Below, one piece after another: positions 1-5,982 of a stretch of 5,982 nt of DNA. Source of the stretch: Chromatiales bacterium (GTDB lineage: Bacteria > Pseudomonadota > Gammaproteobacteria > JACCYU01). The notes below the pieces were generated by a model. That model ran no database searches and was not told the DNA's origin. It worked only from the letters and a program-made list of their open reading frames with translations. Position 1 is the stretch's first letter. Each line of letters begins with the position of its first letter. Made by a program: the position numbers and the translations under genes. The stretch is from positions 1-5,982 of the forward strand of contig JAPSGG010000112.1 in the NCBI GenBank assembly GCA_031177845.1, read 5' to 3'.

Positions 1-885
1 GTACCGGCCACCGTCGGCGCGGTCGAGGGTGCATCGGTAGCGGTCACCGGAAGCGCCGCCCAGTCCGAGGGCGCGCGCGCTTTCTTGAGGCCTGGCCTGG
101 AGGCGGGCTTCTCGCGACATGCCTTTGCGATATATCCCATTGTCGTGCAGGCGGTGGGAGCCAGCGCACGGATAGCTCCCGCCAATCCCCGCGATCATGC
201 TATGCCCTACGGGCACGATCTGGCTGCGCTGGCCGCGCTGGTCGGCGAGGACACCCGCGTGGTCTTCATTGCGAATCCGAACAATCCGACCGGCACTTGG
301 ATCGACAGCGACGCCTTGTACGGCTTCATTGAGGCCTTGCCAGTGCAGACCCTCGTGGTTGTCGATGAGGCGTACTTCGAGTATGTCCAGGCTGCGAATT
401 ACCCCAATGCGGCCCAGTGGCTCGATCGGTTCCCGAACCTTATCGTCACGCGTACCTTCTCCAAGATTTACGGGCTAGCGGGCGTACGCATCGGCTATGG
501 CCTCTCCCATCCGGAGGTCGCGGAGCTGCTCAACCGCGTGCGCCAGCCCTTCAATGTGAGTAGCCTCGCGCAGGCTGCGGCATTGGCGGCGCTGGAAGAT
601 CGCGAGCACGTCGAGCGCAGCCGAGAGATGAACGCGCGTGGGCTAGCGCAGTTGGGCCGGGCCTTTGAGTCGCGAGGCCTTAGCTTCATACCTTCAGTGG
701 CTAATTTCATCTGCGTGAACGTCGGCCGGTCCGCTTTGCCCATCTATCAGGCCTTGCTGCGCGAGGCGGTGATCGTGCGGCCGGTCGCGAGCTACGAGTT
801 GCCCGAGTACCTGCGCATCACCGTCGGCCGGGAGGATCAGAACCGTGTTGTTCTGAACGCACTGGACAAAGTGCTGGGTTTATGA
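1..885 (+). CDS. hisC: Histidinol-phosphate / aromatic aminotransferase, 5'-partial
   Basis: This is a PLP-dependent fold-type I aminotransferase of the HisC family, cytosolic, which interconverts imidazole acetol phosphate and histidinol phosphate. Homologues at this locus (often called hisC2) can also transaminate aromatic keto acids. The reading frame is open from base 1, so the true start lies upstream; about 294 codons are visible against about 350-370 for the family. Visible motifs are FSRHAFAIYP (109-138), NPNNPTG (274-294), DEAY (364-375, PLP-contacting Asp and Tyr), TFSK with the Schiff-base Lys at 463-465 followed by GLAGVRIGY, and LRITVG near the C-terminus (substrate-carboxylate Arg at 814-816). 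The stop overlaps the tyrA start as ATGA. The first ~80 bases translate to a sequence only weakly like HisC (VAVTGSAAQSEGARAFL), with a shortened phosphate-loop region. A Met-initiated start inside the window is unlikely because RAFLRPG, before any internal start, is already family-like. Family certain; substrate preference inferred from context. Confidence 0.93.
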   Translation, partial: VPATVGAVEGASVAVTGSAAQSEGARAFLRPGLEAGFSRHAFAIYPIVVQAVGASARIAPANPRDHAMPYGHDLAALAALVGEDTRVVFIANPNNPTGTWIDSDALYGFIEALPVQTLVVVDEAYFEYVQAANYPNAAQWLDRFPNLIVTRTFSKIYGLAGVRIGYGLSHPEVAELLNRVRQPFNVSSLAQAAALAALEDREHVERSREMNARGLAQLGRAFESRGLSFIPSVANFICVNVGRSALPIYQALLREAVIVRPVASYELPEYLRITVGREDQNRVVLNALDKVLGL

Positions 886-1739
886 TCCGGCGCCTATGCG
901 TCATCGGGACTGGACTCATTGGCGGCTCGCTGGCCCTGGCACTGCGCCGCGCCGGGGCCGTCGAGGAGATCATCGGTGCCGGGCGGGACGAAGCTCATCT
1001 GCGTAGAGCCGTCGAACTCGACGTCATTGACCGCCACACCACTGATCTCGCCCGCGCGGTGTTGGGAGCGGACTTAGTAGTGCTGGCGGTGCCGCTCGGC
1101 GCCATGCAGCCAGTGTGCGCCGCGGTAAGGGACAAATTGGACGGGGATGCTGTGCTGACCGACGTGGGCAGCGCCAAGCAGGCCGTCATCGACGCTGTGC
1201 AGGCAGTCTTCGGTGCGCTGCCGGCGCGTTTCGTGCCCGGACACCCAATTGCGGGGACGGAGCGCAGTGGAGTCGAGGCCGCCTTCCCAGGCCTCTTTAG
1301 AGGGCGCCGGGTGATACTCACGCCGCAGGCCCAGACCGATTCCAAGGCCTTGCAAACCGTTAGAACGATGTGGGAACAGACCGGCGCCGTGGTCGAGGAA
1401 ATGGAAGTCGCGCACCACGACCGGGTGCTGGCCGCCACCAGTCATCTGCCGCACATGCTGGCGTTCGCGTTGGTGGATAGCCTGTCGCGTCTGGGTGATC
1501 GCCATGAGATATTCCGTTTTGCGGCCGGGGGTTTTCGAGATTTCACCCGCATCGCCTCCAGCGATCCGGTGATGTGGCGCGACATCTGCTTGGCCAATGC
1601 CGAAGCCCTATTGACGATGATGGCGCGCTACCGGACCGATCTTGAGTCGATCGAAGATGCAGTCGTAAGACGCGACGGAGAGCAACTGTTGGAAATCTTC
1701 AGGCGGGCGAAGAAAGCCCGCGACCGGTTCGTGGCCTGA
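882..1739 (+). CDS. tyrA: Prephenate (or arogenate/cyclohexadienyl) dehydrogenase
   Basis: This gene encodes a 285-residue TyrA that oxidatively decarboxylates prephenate to 4-hydroxyphenylpyruvate, or arogenate to tyrosine, in the cytosol. The N-terminal Rossmann domain opens with the dinucleotide-binding motif GTGLIGGSLA (residues 9-18). The end of the second strand reads GAGRD (32-36), with no acidic residue at the usual NAD-selecting place, so cofactor choice between NAD and NADP cannot be read safely. Active-site segments are TDVGSAK (93-99), GHPIAGTERSG (120-130, likely catalytic His121) and SHLPHMLA (187-194), followed by GGFRDFTRIA (216-225) with substrate-binding arginine candidates. 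The helical dimerisation domain fills the C-terminal half. There is no chorismate mutase domain (unlike enteric TyrA) and no ACT domain. The ATG is embedded in the hisC stop (ATGA) and lacks a clear Shine-Dalgarno sequence, which implies translational coupling. It is a separate gene from aroA, unlike the tyrA-aroA fusion of Pseudomonas. Confidence 0.95.
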   Translation: MIRRLCVIGTGLIGGSLALALRRAGAVEEIIGAGRDEAHLRRAVELDVIDRHTTDLARAVLGADLVVLAVPLGAMQPVCAAVRDKLDGDAVLTDVGSAKQAVIDAVQAVFGALPARFVPGHPIAGTERSGVEAAFPGLFRGRRVILTPQAQTDSKALQTVRTMWEQTGAVVEEMEVAHHDRVLAATSHLPHMLAFALVDSLSRLGDRHEIFRFAAGGFRDFTRIASSDPVMWRDICLANAEALLTMMARYRTDLESIEDAVVRRDGEQLLEIFRRAKKARDRFVA

Positions 1740-1753
1740 TCTACCAGGCAATC

Positions 1754-3070
1754 GTGAATCATCGCGCGCAAACCCGATTTCGGGTGCGGCCCGGCAGCCG
1801 CCTGACCGGGTGCGTGCGCGTACCCGGTGACAAATCCATTTCACATCGCGCGATCATGTTGGGCGCGATCGCCGAGGGTAAAACCACTATCAAGGGCTTC
1901 CTGCGTGCACAGGATTGCCTGGCGACGGCCCAGGCGTTCAAGGCGATGGGTGTTGATATCAGCGATGGGGAAGGCGGGGATGTACATGTTAATGGAGTCG
2001 GTTTGCAGGGACTGCAGGCTCCGCGGTCCGCTTTGGACCTGGGCAACTCCGGCACGTCGATGCGTCTCCTAGCCGGCCTGCTATGCGGGCAGCGATTCGA
2101 TGCGACGCTCACCGGCGACGCATCACTGACGCGCAGGCCCATGCGGCGCATTGCCGAACCATTGGCGCGTATGGGTGCATCGATTCAGATCAGCGAGCAT
2201 GGCACGCCACCATTGAGGATAGAAGGCGGGCGCAAACTTCGTGGTGTCGAATATCGCATGCCAGTGGCCAGTGCCCAAGTGAAATCGTGCGTGTTACTTG
2301 CGGGCCTGTACGCGGCCGGCAACACTTGCGTCATCGAACCGGCGCCCACGAGGGATCATACAGAGCGCATGCTTGCCAAGTTCGGCTACCCGATCGAATG
2401 GCGTAAGGGCGAGGCTCGCCTGCAAGGCGGCGGACATCTGCGTGCGGCGACGATCGAAGTGCCTGCTGACATTTCATCCGCCGCATTTTTCATGGTCGGG
2501 GCCACTATCGCGCCAGGCTCCGAGCTCATCTTGGAGCATGTGGGCATCAATCCCACCCGCATTGGCGTGATCGAGATCCTGCGCCGCATGGGCGCTAAAA
2601 TCGAACTGTTAAACCAGCCTATGGGAGACGGGGAACCAGTCGCAGATCTACGCGTCACGCATGCGCCGCTGCGAGGCATCGATATCCCCGCTGCGCTGGT
2701 GCCGTCGGCAATCGATGAGTTTCCGGCTATTCTCATCGCGGCCGCCTGTGCACAAGGCGAGACGGTGCTTACGGGTGCCGAGGAATTGCGTGTCAAGGAG
2801 AGCGACCGCATTGAGGTCATGACCGCCGGCCTGCAGGCTTGCAACATTAATGTCCAGTCTATGCCCGACGGCATGATCGTCCACGGCGGCCAACTACAGG
2901 GTGCCAATGTGGATTGTCGCGGCGATCATCGCATTGCCATGGCGTTTTCCATAGCGGGATTGGCGGCTCGCGGCGACATTGTTGTTCACGACTGCGATAA
3001 CGTCACAACCTCATTTCCCGGTTTCAGTGAGCTCGCTGCGGCAGCCGGTCTGCAGATCTCGGTATCCTGA
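1754..3070 (+). CDS. aroA: 3-phosphoshikimate 1-carboxyvinyltransferase (EPSP synthase), class II-like
   Basis: This gene encodes a 438-residue EPSP synthase, which transfers the enolpyruvyl group of PEP to shikimate-3-phosphate. Motifs in order are VPGDKSISHRA (residues 23-33, PEP-binding Lys27), LGNSGTSMRLLAGLL (96-110), GDASLTRRPM (121-130), SAQVKS (173-178), RDHTERML (200-207), NPTR (266-269), IDEFP (320-324, catalytic Asp321), LRVKESDR (345-352, Glu349) and DHRIAMAFS (391-399). The four segments GDKS, SAQ-x-K, R-x-H-x-E and N-x-T-R are the published signature of class II EPSP synthases (the CP4 group). However, Gly100 sits where CP4 has Ala100, the residue tied to glyphosate tolerance. 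The chosen start is GTG at 1754, 14 nt after the tyrA stop, with a weak AGG at 1746-1748. A second in-frame GTG at 1784 is possible but would leave a very short lead into the first beta-strand. Length and motifs indicate an intact enzyme. Confidence 0.96.
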   Translation: MNHRAQTRFRVRPGSRLTGCVRVPGDKSISHRAIMLGAIAEGKTTIKGFLRAQDCLATAQAFKAMGVDISDGEGGDVHVNGVGLQGLQAPRSALDLGNSGTSMRLLAGLLCGQRFDATLTGDASLTRRPMRRIAEPLARMGASIQISEHGTPPLRIEGGRKLRGVEYRMPVASAQVKSCVLLAGLYAAGNTCVIEPAPTRDHTERMLAKFGYPIEWRKGEARLQGGGHLRAATIEVPADISSAAFFMVGATIAPGSELILEHVGINPTRIGVIEILRRMGAKIELLNQPMGDGEPVADLRVTHAPLRGIDIPAALVPSAIDEFPAILIAAACAQGETVLTGAEELRVKESDRIEVMTAGLQACNINVQSMPDGMIVHGGQLQGANVDCRGDHRIAMAFSIAGLAARGDIVVHDCDNVTTSFPGFSELAAAAGLQISVS

Positions 3071-3074
3071 GTGC

Positions 3075-3773
3075 ATGGCCGAGCCCCAAGTCCTGAGTCC
3101 TGTGTCCTGCGTTCCGGTCATTACCATCGATGGCCCCGGGGGCGCTGGCAAGGGCACGATCAGCCGCCTGCTGGCCCGACGCCTGGGTTATGCTTGGTTG
3201 GAAAGCGGCGCCCTTTACCGCGCCTTGGCGTTGGCGGCCAGCCGGCAACGCGTGGCGCTTGATGATGTTGTAGGCCTGTCCGATTTGGCGGGCTGGCTTG
3301 ATGTGAGGTTCACCACCGATGTGCATGACCGAGCACACATTCTGCTGGCTGGGCAAGAGGTGACCGATACGCTGCGAGCCGAGGCCTGCGGGGATGCGGC
3401 ATCGCGCCTCGCGGCCATTCCGGCCGTGCGCACCGCGCTGTTGTCGCGCCAGCGGGGCTTTCGCCGACCGCCTGGACTCGTCGCCGAGGGCCGCGATATG
3501 GGCAGCGTGGTGTTTCCGGATGCACGGCTTAAGATATTCCTGACGGCGAGTCTTAAAGAGCGCGCGCGGAGACGGTATAAGCAGTTGTTGGATCAAGGAA
3601 TTGGTGCTAACCTCAACGACCTTCTCAACGAACTCGCCGGGCGCGATGAGCGGGACGCCGCGCGCTCCGTCGCGCCTTTGAGACCCTCGGAAGATGCGGT
3701 AATCATCGATTCCACGGGCCTAGGCATAGATGAGGTGTTGGCGAGAGTATTGCGCCTCGCTGACGATGTTTAA
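3075..3773 (+). CDS. cmk: Cytidylate kinase (CMP/dCMP kinase)
   Basis: This gene encodes a 232-residue kinase that phosphorylates CMP and dCMP with ATP, recycling pyrimidine nucleotides in the cytosol (E. coli Cmk has 227 residues). The P-loop is GPGGAGKGT at residues 20-28. ESGALYR (43-49) supplies the CMP-binding Ser44 and Arg49. EGRDMGSVVFPDA (138-150) carries Arg140 and Asp141, and GRDERDAARSVAPL (189-202) supplies Arg190, Asp194 and Arg197, which line up with E. coli R181, D185 and R188. The sequence ends with IDSTGLGIDEV, typical of the family. The frame is open further upstream into aroA, but the ATG at 3075, 4 nt after the aroA stop, gives the normal length; a GTG at 3102 is a shorter alternative. 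There is no clear Shine-Dalgarno sequence, so translation is probably coupled to aroA. The N-terminal lead before VITIDG includes a tract of heptamer repeats (3091-3111). Confidence 0.95.
   Translation: MAEPQVLSPVSCVPVITIDGPGGAGKGTISRLLARRLGYAWLESGALYRALALAASRQRVALDDVVGLSDLAGWLDVRFTTDVHDRAHILLAGQEVTDTLRAEACGDAASRLAAIPAVRTALLSRQRGFRRPPGLVAEGRDMGSVVFPDARLKIFLTASLKERARRRYKQLLDQGIGANLNDLLNELAGRDERDAARSVAPLRPSEDAVIIDSTGLGIDEVLARVLRLADDV
3091..3111 (+). repeat. Three tandem imperfect heptamers TCCTGNG
   Basis: Three consecutive heptamers read TCCTGAG, TCCTGTG and TCCTGCG at 3091-3097, 3098-3104 and 3105-3111. A fourth copy, TCCTGAG, spans the aroA stop at 3065-3071. The tandem copies lie inside the start of cmk and encode residues 6-12 and part of residue 13 of the non-conserved N-terminal lead, before the kinase core. 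The repeat is visible directly; whether it has any role is unknown and it may be chance or minor slippage expansion. Confidence 0.6.
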
Positions 3774-3821
3774 CTGATCATTGGGGGTCTAACCCTTAAG
3801 TTACCTGAGTCCAGCCAACCT
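3774..3821 (+). promoter_or_regulatory. rpsA leader / translation initiation region without Shine-Dalgarno
   Basis: These 48 bases separate cmk from rpsA and are richer in A and T than the flanking genes. The 20 bases before the rpsA ATG hold no purine-rich Shine-Dalgarno sequence; the segment nearest the start is pyrimidine- and C-rich (CCAGCCAACCT). A small hairpin is possible, GGGT at 3785-3788 pairing with ACCC at 3792-3795 around a CTA loop, and a weak second one pairs CTTA (3795-3798) with TGAG (3806-3809). In E. coli the rpsA start region also lacks a canonical Shine-Dalgarno, is folded, and is the target of autogenous repression by S1. Similar control here is inferred from that parallel. 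I saw no convincing sigma-70 promoter here or in the cmk 3' end. Confidence 0.5.
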
Positions 3822-5495
3822 ATGAGTGAAAGTTTCGCGCAACTATTCGAAGAAAGTCTACATAATATTCAGATGCAGCCGGGCACCATCATCAATGGTA
3901 CCGTCATCGACATCCGCAACGACGCCGTCATTGTTAACGCAGGCCTGAAATCGGAAGGCGTCATTCCCATCGACCAATTTCGCACCGAGCGAGGTGAGCT
4001 GAACGTTCACGTCGGCGACGTCGTGGAGGTGGCGCTGGATGCGGTGGAAGATGGTTTCGGCGAAACCCGGCTATCGCGCGAAAAGGCCAGGCGTGCGAGG
4101 GCCTGGGCGGCACTGGAGCAAGCGTTTGAGGCGGGCGAGTCGGTCATTGGCAGCATCACCGGCAAGGTGAAGGGTGGGTTCACGGTTGAACTCGGCGATA
4201 TCCGGGCCTTTCTGCCTGGTTCACTGGTCGATGTGCGGCCGGTGCGAGACACAACCTATCTGGAGGGCAAGGACCTGGAATTCAAGGTTATTAAGCTGGA
4301 TCAGCGGCGCAACAATGTAGTGGTGTCTCGCCGGGCGGTCGTGGAATCCGAATACAGCGCGGAGCGCGAAGCCCTGCTAGAGAACCTGCAAGAGGGACAT
4401 GTCGTCAAAGGCATCGTCAAGAATCTGACGGATTACGGCGCATTTCTTGACTTGGGTGGCTTGGATGGACTGCTGCACATCACGGATATGGCCTGGAAGC
4501 GTGTCAAGCATCCTTCAGAGGTGGTCTCCATCGGCGATGAAATCGAAGTCAAAGTGCTCAAGTTCGATCGCGAGCGCACCCGGGTGTCGCTGGGTCTCAA
4601 GCAATTGGGCGAGGACCCCTGGGTCGACATTTCACGCCGCTATCCGGAAGGCATGCGCTTGTTCGGCAAGGTCACCAATATCGCCGACTACGGCTGTTTC
4701 GTGGAGATCGAAGACGGTGTGGAGGGGCTAGTGCATGTCTCGGAAATGGATTGGACCAATAAGAACGTCAATCCCTCCAAAGTGGTCTCTCTCGGAGACG
4801 AAGTCGAGGTTATGATCCTGGACATCGATGAGGAACGCCGGCGCATTTCATTGGGCATGAAGCAGTGTAAGCCGAACCCGTGGGATGATTTCGCCGCGGC
4901 GCATAACAAGGGCGACAAAGTCAAGGGCGTCATTAAATCGATCACCGACTTCGGAATTTTCATCGGCCTGAGCGGCGGCATCGACGGGCTTGTGCATCTC
5001 TCGGATATCTCTTGGAACGTCCCGGGCGAAGAAGCCGTGCGCAACTACAGGAAAGGTGAGGAGGTCGAGGCGGTCGTGCTGTCCGTCGACTCCGCGCGAG
5101 AGCGGATATCGCTCGGCATCAAACAACTCGACAAGGATCCATTCTCCAGCTTCGTGGCTGAAAATCCTAAGGGCAGCATCGTTAAGGGCGTGGTCAAGGA
5201 GGTCGACGCCAAGGCCGCGGTGATCAACCTGGGCGATGGGGTCGAGGGTACTCTACGCGCCTCGGAACTTGCCCGCGATCGCCTCGGGGACGTGCGTACT
5301 GTGCTCAACGTAGGCGATGAGGTCGAAGCCAAGTTCGTGGGCGTAGATCGCAAGAATCGCACCATCACCTTGTCGATCAAGGCCAAGGAGTACGCCGAAG
5401 AGGCGGAGGCCTTGCAGGATTACAGTCACACGGGCTCCGCGACGACTTCCCTTGGCGATATATTGAAAGAGCAGATAGGGGATAAGAGCAAGTAG
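3822..5495 (+). CDS. rpsA: 30S ribosomal protein S1
   Basis: This gene encodes a 557-residue S1, the same length as the E. coli protein and close to it over most of its sequence. S1 sits on the 30S subunit and binds and unfolds mRNA during initiation. Six S1-type OB-fold domains can be placed at about residues 21-87, 105-171, 192-260, 277-347, 364-434 and 451-520. The first two are the divergent ribosome-binding pair ([12 protein letters not shown] start; [16 protein letters not shown] at 128-143). Domains 3-6 show the RNA-binding pattern [24 protein letters not shown] followed by DGLLH, EGLVH or DGLVH. The sixth is the most degenerate, as usual. The tail (521-557) is acidic then basic, ending [13 protein letters not shown], and differs from E. 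coli. ATG 3822 gives the canonical N-terminus despite lacking a Shine-Dalgarno sequence. Translation is probably autoregulated. Confidence 0.98.
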   Translation: MSESFAQLFEESLHNIQMQPGTIINGTVIDIRNDAVIVNAGLKSEGVIPIDQFRTERGELNVHVGDVVEVALDAVEDGFGETRLSREKARRARAWAALEQAFEAGESVIGSITGKVKGGFTVELGDIRAFLPGSLVDVRPVRDTTYLEGKDLEFKVIKLDQRRNNVVVSRRAVVESEYSAEREALLENLQEGHVVKGIVKNLTDYGAFLDLGGLDGLLHITDMAWKRVKHPSEVVSIGDEIEVKVLKFDRERTRVSLGLKQLGEDPWVDISRRYPEGMRLFGKVTNIADYGCFVEIEDGVEGLVHVSEMDWTNKNVNPSKVVSLGDEVEVMILDIDEERRRISLGMKQCKPNPWDDFAAAHNKGDKVKGVIKSITDFGIFIGLSGGIDGLVHLSDISWNVPGEEAVRNYRKGEEVEAVVLSVDSARERISLGIKQLDKDPFSSFVAENPKGSIVKGVVKEVDAKAAVINLGDGVEGTLRASELARDRLGDVRTVLNVGDEVEAKFVGVDRKNRTITLSIKAKEYAEEAEALQDYSHTGSATTSLGDILKEQIGDKSK

Positions 5496-5574
5496 GCAAT
5501 GGAGGGACCTCAATCGATATAGCTGGCAGTCTCGGCAGGATCAGTGATATTGAATGCTGTACCGGCGGCATATG
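5496..5574 (+). other. rpsA-ihfB spacer
   Basis: This 79-nt gap contains a strong Shine-Dalgarno-like GGAGGG at 5501-5506 with no ATG, GTG or TTG at the right distance. That element lies inside a seven-codon frame, ATG 5499 to TAG 5522 (MEGPQSI). A short inverted match TCAAT (5510-5514) / ATTGA (5549-5553) is too weak for a terminator and there is no T-run. A promoter for ihfB is plausible by analogy with E. coli, where ihfB is transcribed both from rpsA read-through and its own promoter, but no box pair with good spacing is evident. Confidence 0.4.
5564..5568 (+). promoter_or_regulatory. Probable ihfB ribosome-binding site
   Basis: GGCGG ends 6 nt before the ATG at 5575 and is the only purine-rich element at suitable distance. 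It supports that ATG over the adjacent in-frame ATG at 5572 (3-nt spacing) and over the upstream ATG at 5554, which lies before this site. The match to the consensus is imperfect. Confidence 0.4.
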
Positions 5575-5889
5575 ATGACTAAGTCAGAATTAATCGACAG
5601 AATAGCGCAGAATCAGAGCCATCTCGTTTACAAAGACGTAGAGCTCGCCGTCAAGAGTCTGTTGGAACAGATGAGCAAGTCGCTGGCAACGGGCGAGCGA
5701 ATCGAGATACGCGGGTTCGGGAGCTTCTCACTGCACTTCCGTCCGCCGCGTACCGGCCGAAATCCGAAAACGGGCGAGACGGTTTACCTGTCGGGTAAGC
5801 ATGTGCCGCACTTCAAGCCTGGCAAGGAACTGAGGCTGCGTGTCAACGGCGTGCCTCCCAGAAAGCCTCGCGAGATTAGCTCGGCCTGA
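5575..5889 (+). CDS. ihfB: Integration host factor subunit beta
   Basis: This gene encodes a 104-residue DNABII protein that pairs with IHF-alpha (encoded elsewhere) to bend DNA sharply in nucleoid organisation, transcription, replication and recombination. The N-terminus [11 protein letters not shown] matches IHF-beta specifically rather than HU. Helical dimerisation segments occupy roughly residues 2-40, and GFGSF is at 47-51. The DNA-embracing arm carries [10 protein letters not shown] (58-67), with the intercalating proline at Pro64, the same number as in E. coli. [12 protein letters not shown] (76-87) follows. The family core ends near residue 91; the last ~13 residues, ending [10 protein letters not shown], extend past the E. 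coli protein (94 residues). Starting at 5575 gives the canonical N-terminus; the in-frame ATGs at 5554 and 5572 would add seven or one residue. It lies 79 nt after rpsA, a conserved pairing, and may be co-transcribed with it. Confidence 0.97.
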   Translation: MTKSELIDRIAQNQSHLVYKDVELAVKSLLEQMSKSLATGERIEIRGFGSFSLHFRPPRTGRNPKTGETVYLSGKHVPHFKPGKELRLRVNGVPPRKPREISSA

Positions 5890-5982
5890 CTGGCAGCGAT
5901 ATGCCGATGTTCGTATCCGTCAGAATCAGTGGAGCCACGACGGCGTAAGGATTGGTCGCGGGTCGTCCGTAGGCCTTCCGGC
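5890..5982. other. Unassigned right edge after ihfB
   Basis: These 93 bases hold no gene I can support. On the plus strand a 15-codon frame (ATG 5901 to TAA 5948) has no Shine-Dalgarno sequence. In many gammaproteobacteria lapA follows ihfB and begins with a hydrophobic segment, and nothing like that is encoded here. On the minus strand one frame is open from the window edge to a TAA at 5878-5876, overlapping the last 14 bases of ihfB; it includes YAVVAPLILTDTNIGISL and could be the tail of a convergent gene. No terminator hairpin with a T-run is visible. Confidence 0.3.

Noticed and set aside
995..1505. Two overlapping minus-strand open frames opposite tyrA
   Set aside because: Both are antisense to conserved TyrA motifs, their compositions are low-complexity and they resemble no family.
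2386..2907. 173-codon minus-strand frame opposite aroA
   Set aside because: It mirrors conserved AroA coding sequence and shows no domain features, so it is a shadow frame.
3024..3596. 190-codon open frame on the minus strand opposite cmk
   Set aside because: It is fully antisense to a well-conserved cytidylate kinase, has no recognisable motif, and such shadow frames are common in GC-rich genes.
3738..3780. Possible sigma-70 promoter for rpsA (TTGGCG or TTGCGC with AT-rich TTTAAC)
   Set aside because: No pair of boxes has 16-18 nt spacing together with a reasonable -10 match.
5499..5522. Seven-codon ORF MEGPQSI as a real leader peptide gene
   Set aside because: It has no Shine-Dalgarno of its own and no regulatory codon bias; kept only as a low-interest observation.
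5541..5553. Possible IHF site GATCAG-TGATA-TTG upstream of ihfB, suggesting autoregulation
   Set aside because: It has two mismatches in the WATCAA half and a five- rather than four-base spacer, so it is within chance expectation.
5510..5553. Inverted TCAAT/ATTGA as a terminator between rpsA and ihfB
   Set aside because: The stem is only 5 bp with a loop over 30 nt and no T-tract follows.

Overview
This window is a conserved proteobacterial housekeeping segment in which every confident gene lies on the plus strand. The order is hisC (5'-truncated by the window edge), tyrA, aroA, cmk, rpsA, ihfB. The same order is known downstream of gyrA-serC-pheA in gamma- and betaproteobacteria. The RpsA protein is very close to gammaproteobacterial S1 and has the same 557-residue length as the E. 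coli protein. IHF-beta restricts the source to Proteobacteria. The sequence is fairly GC-rich by eye (not computed). I therefore infer a gammaproteobacterium, or less likely a betaproteobacterium, outside the enterics; I cannot name a genus.

Layout: positions 1-885 encode most of a HisC-type aminotransferase. Its stop overlaps the tyrA start (ATGA). TyrA (882-1739) is followed after 14 nt by aroA (1754-3070, GTG start), and cmk (3075-3773) begins 4 nt after aroA ends. This tight packing suggests one transcript with translational coupling. A 48-nt leader without a Shine-Dalgarno sequence precedes rpsA (3822-5495). A 79-nt spacer then leads to ihfB (5575-5889). The last 93 nt carry no gene I can assign.

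How the genes work together: AroA makes EPSP near the end of the shikimate pathway. TyrA takes prephenate toward tyrosine. The HisC homologue can supply the transamination step for aromatic amino acids and/or histidinol phosphate. Cmk feeds the pyrimidine nucleotide pool, RpsA (S1) recruits mRNA to the 30S subunit, and IhfB is one half of the DNA-bending protein IHF. The set links amino-acid and nucleotide supply with translation and nucleoid structure.

I found no mobile element, CRISPR array, RNA gene, defence system or other undescribed system. The points worth a second look are modest: class II-type motifs in AroA combined with a glycine at the position that is alanine in CP4 EPSPS; a poorly conserved hisC sequence at the left edge; the SD-less rpsA leader; and an unexplained right edge where lapA might have been expected.
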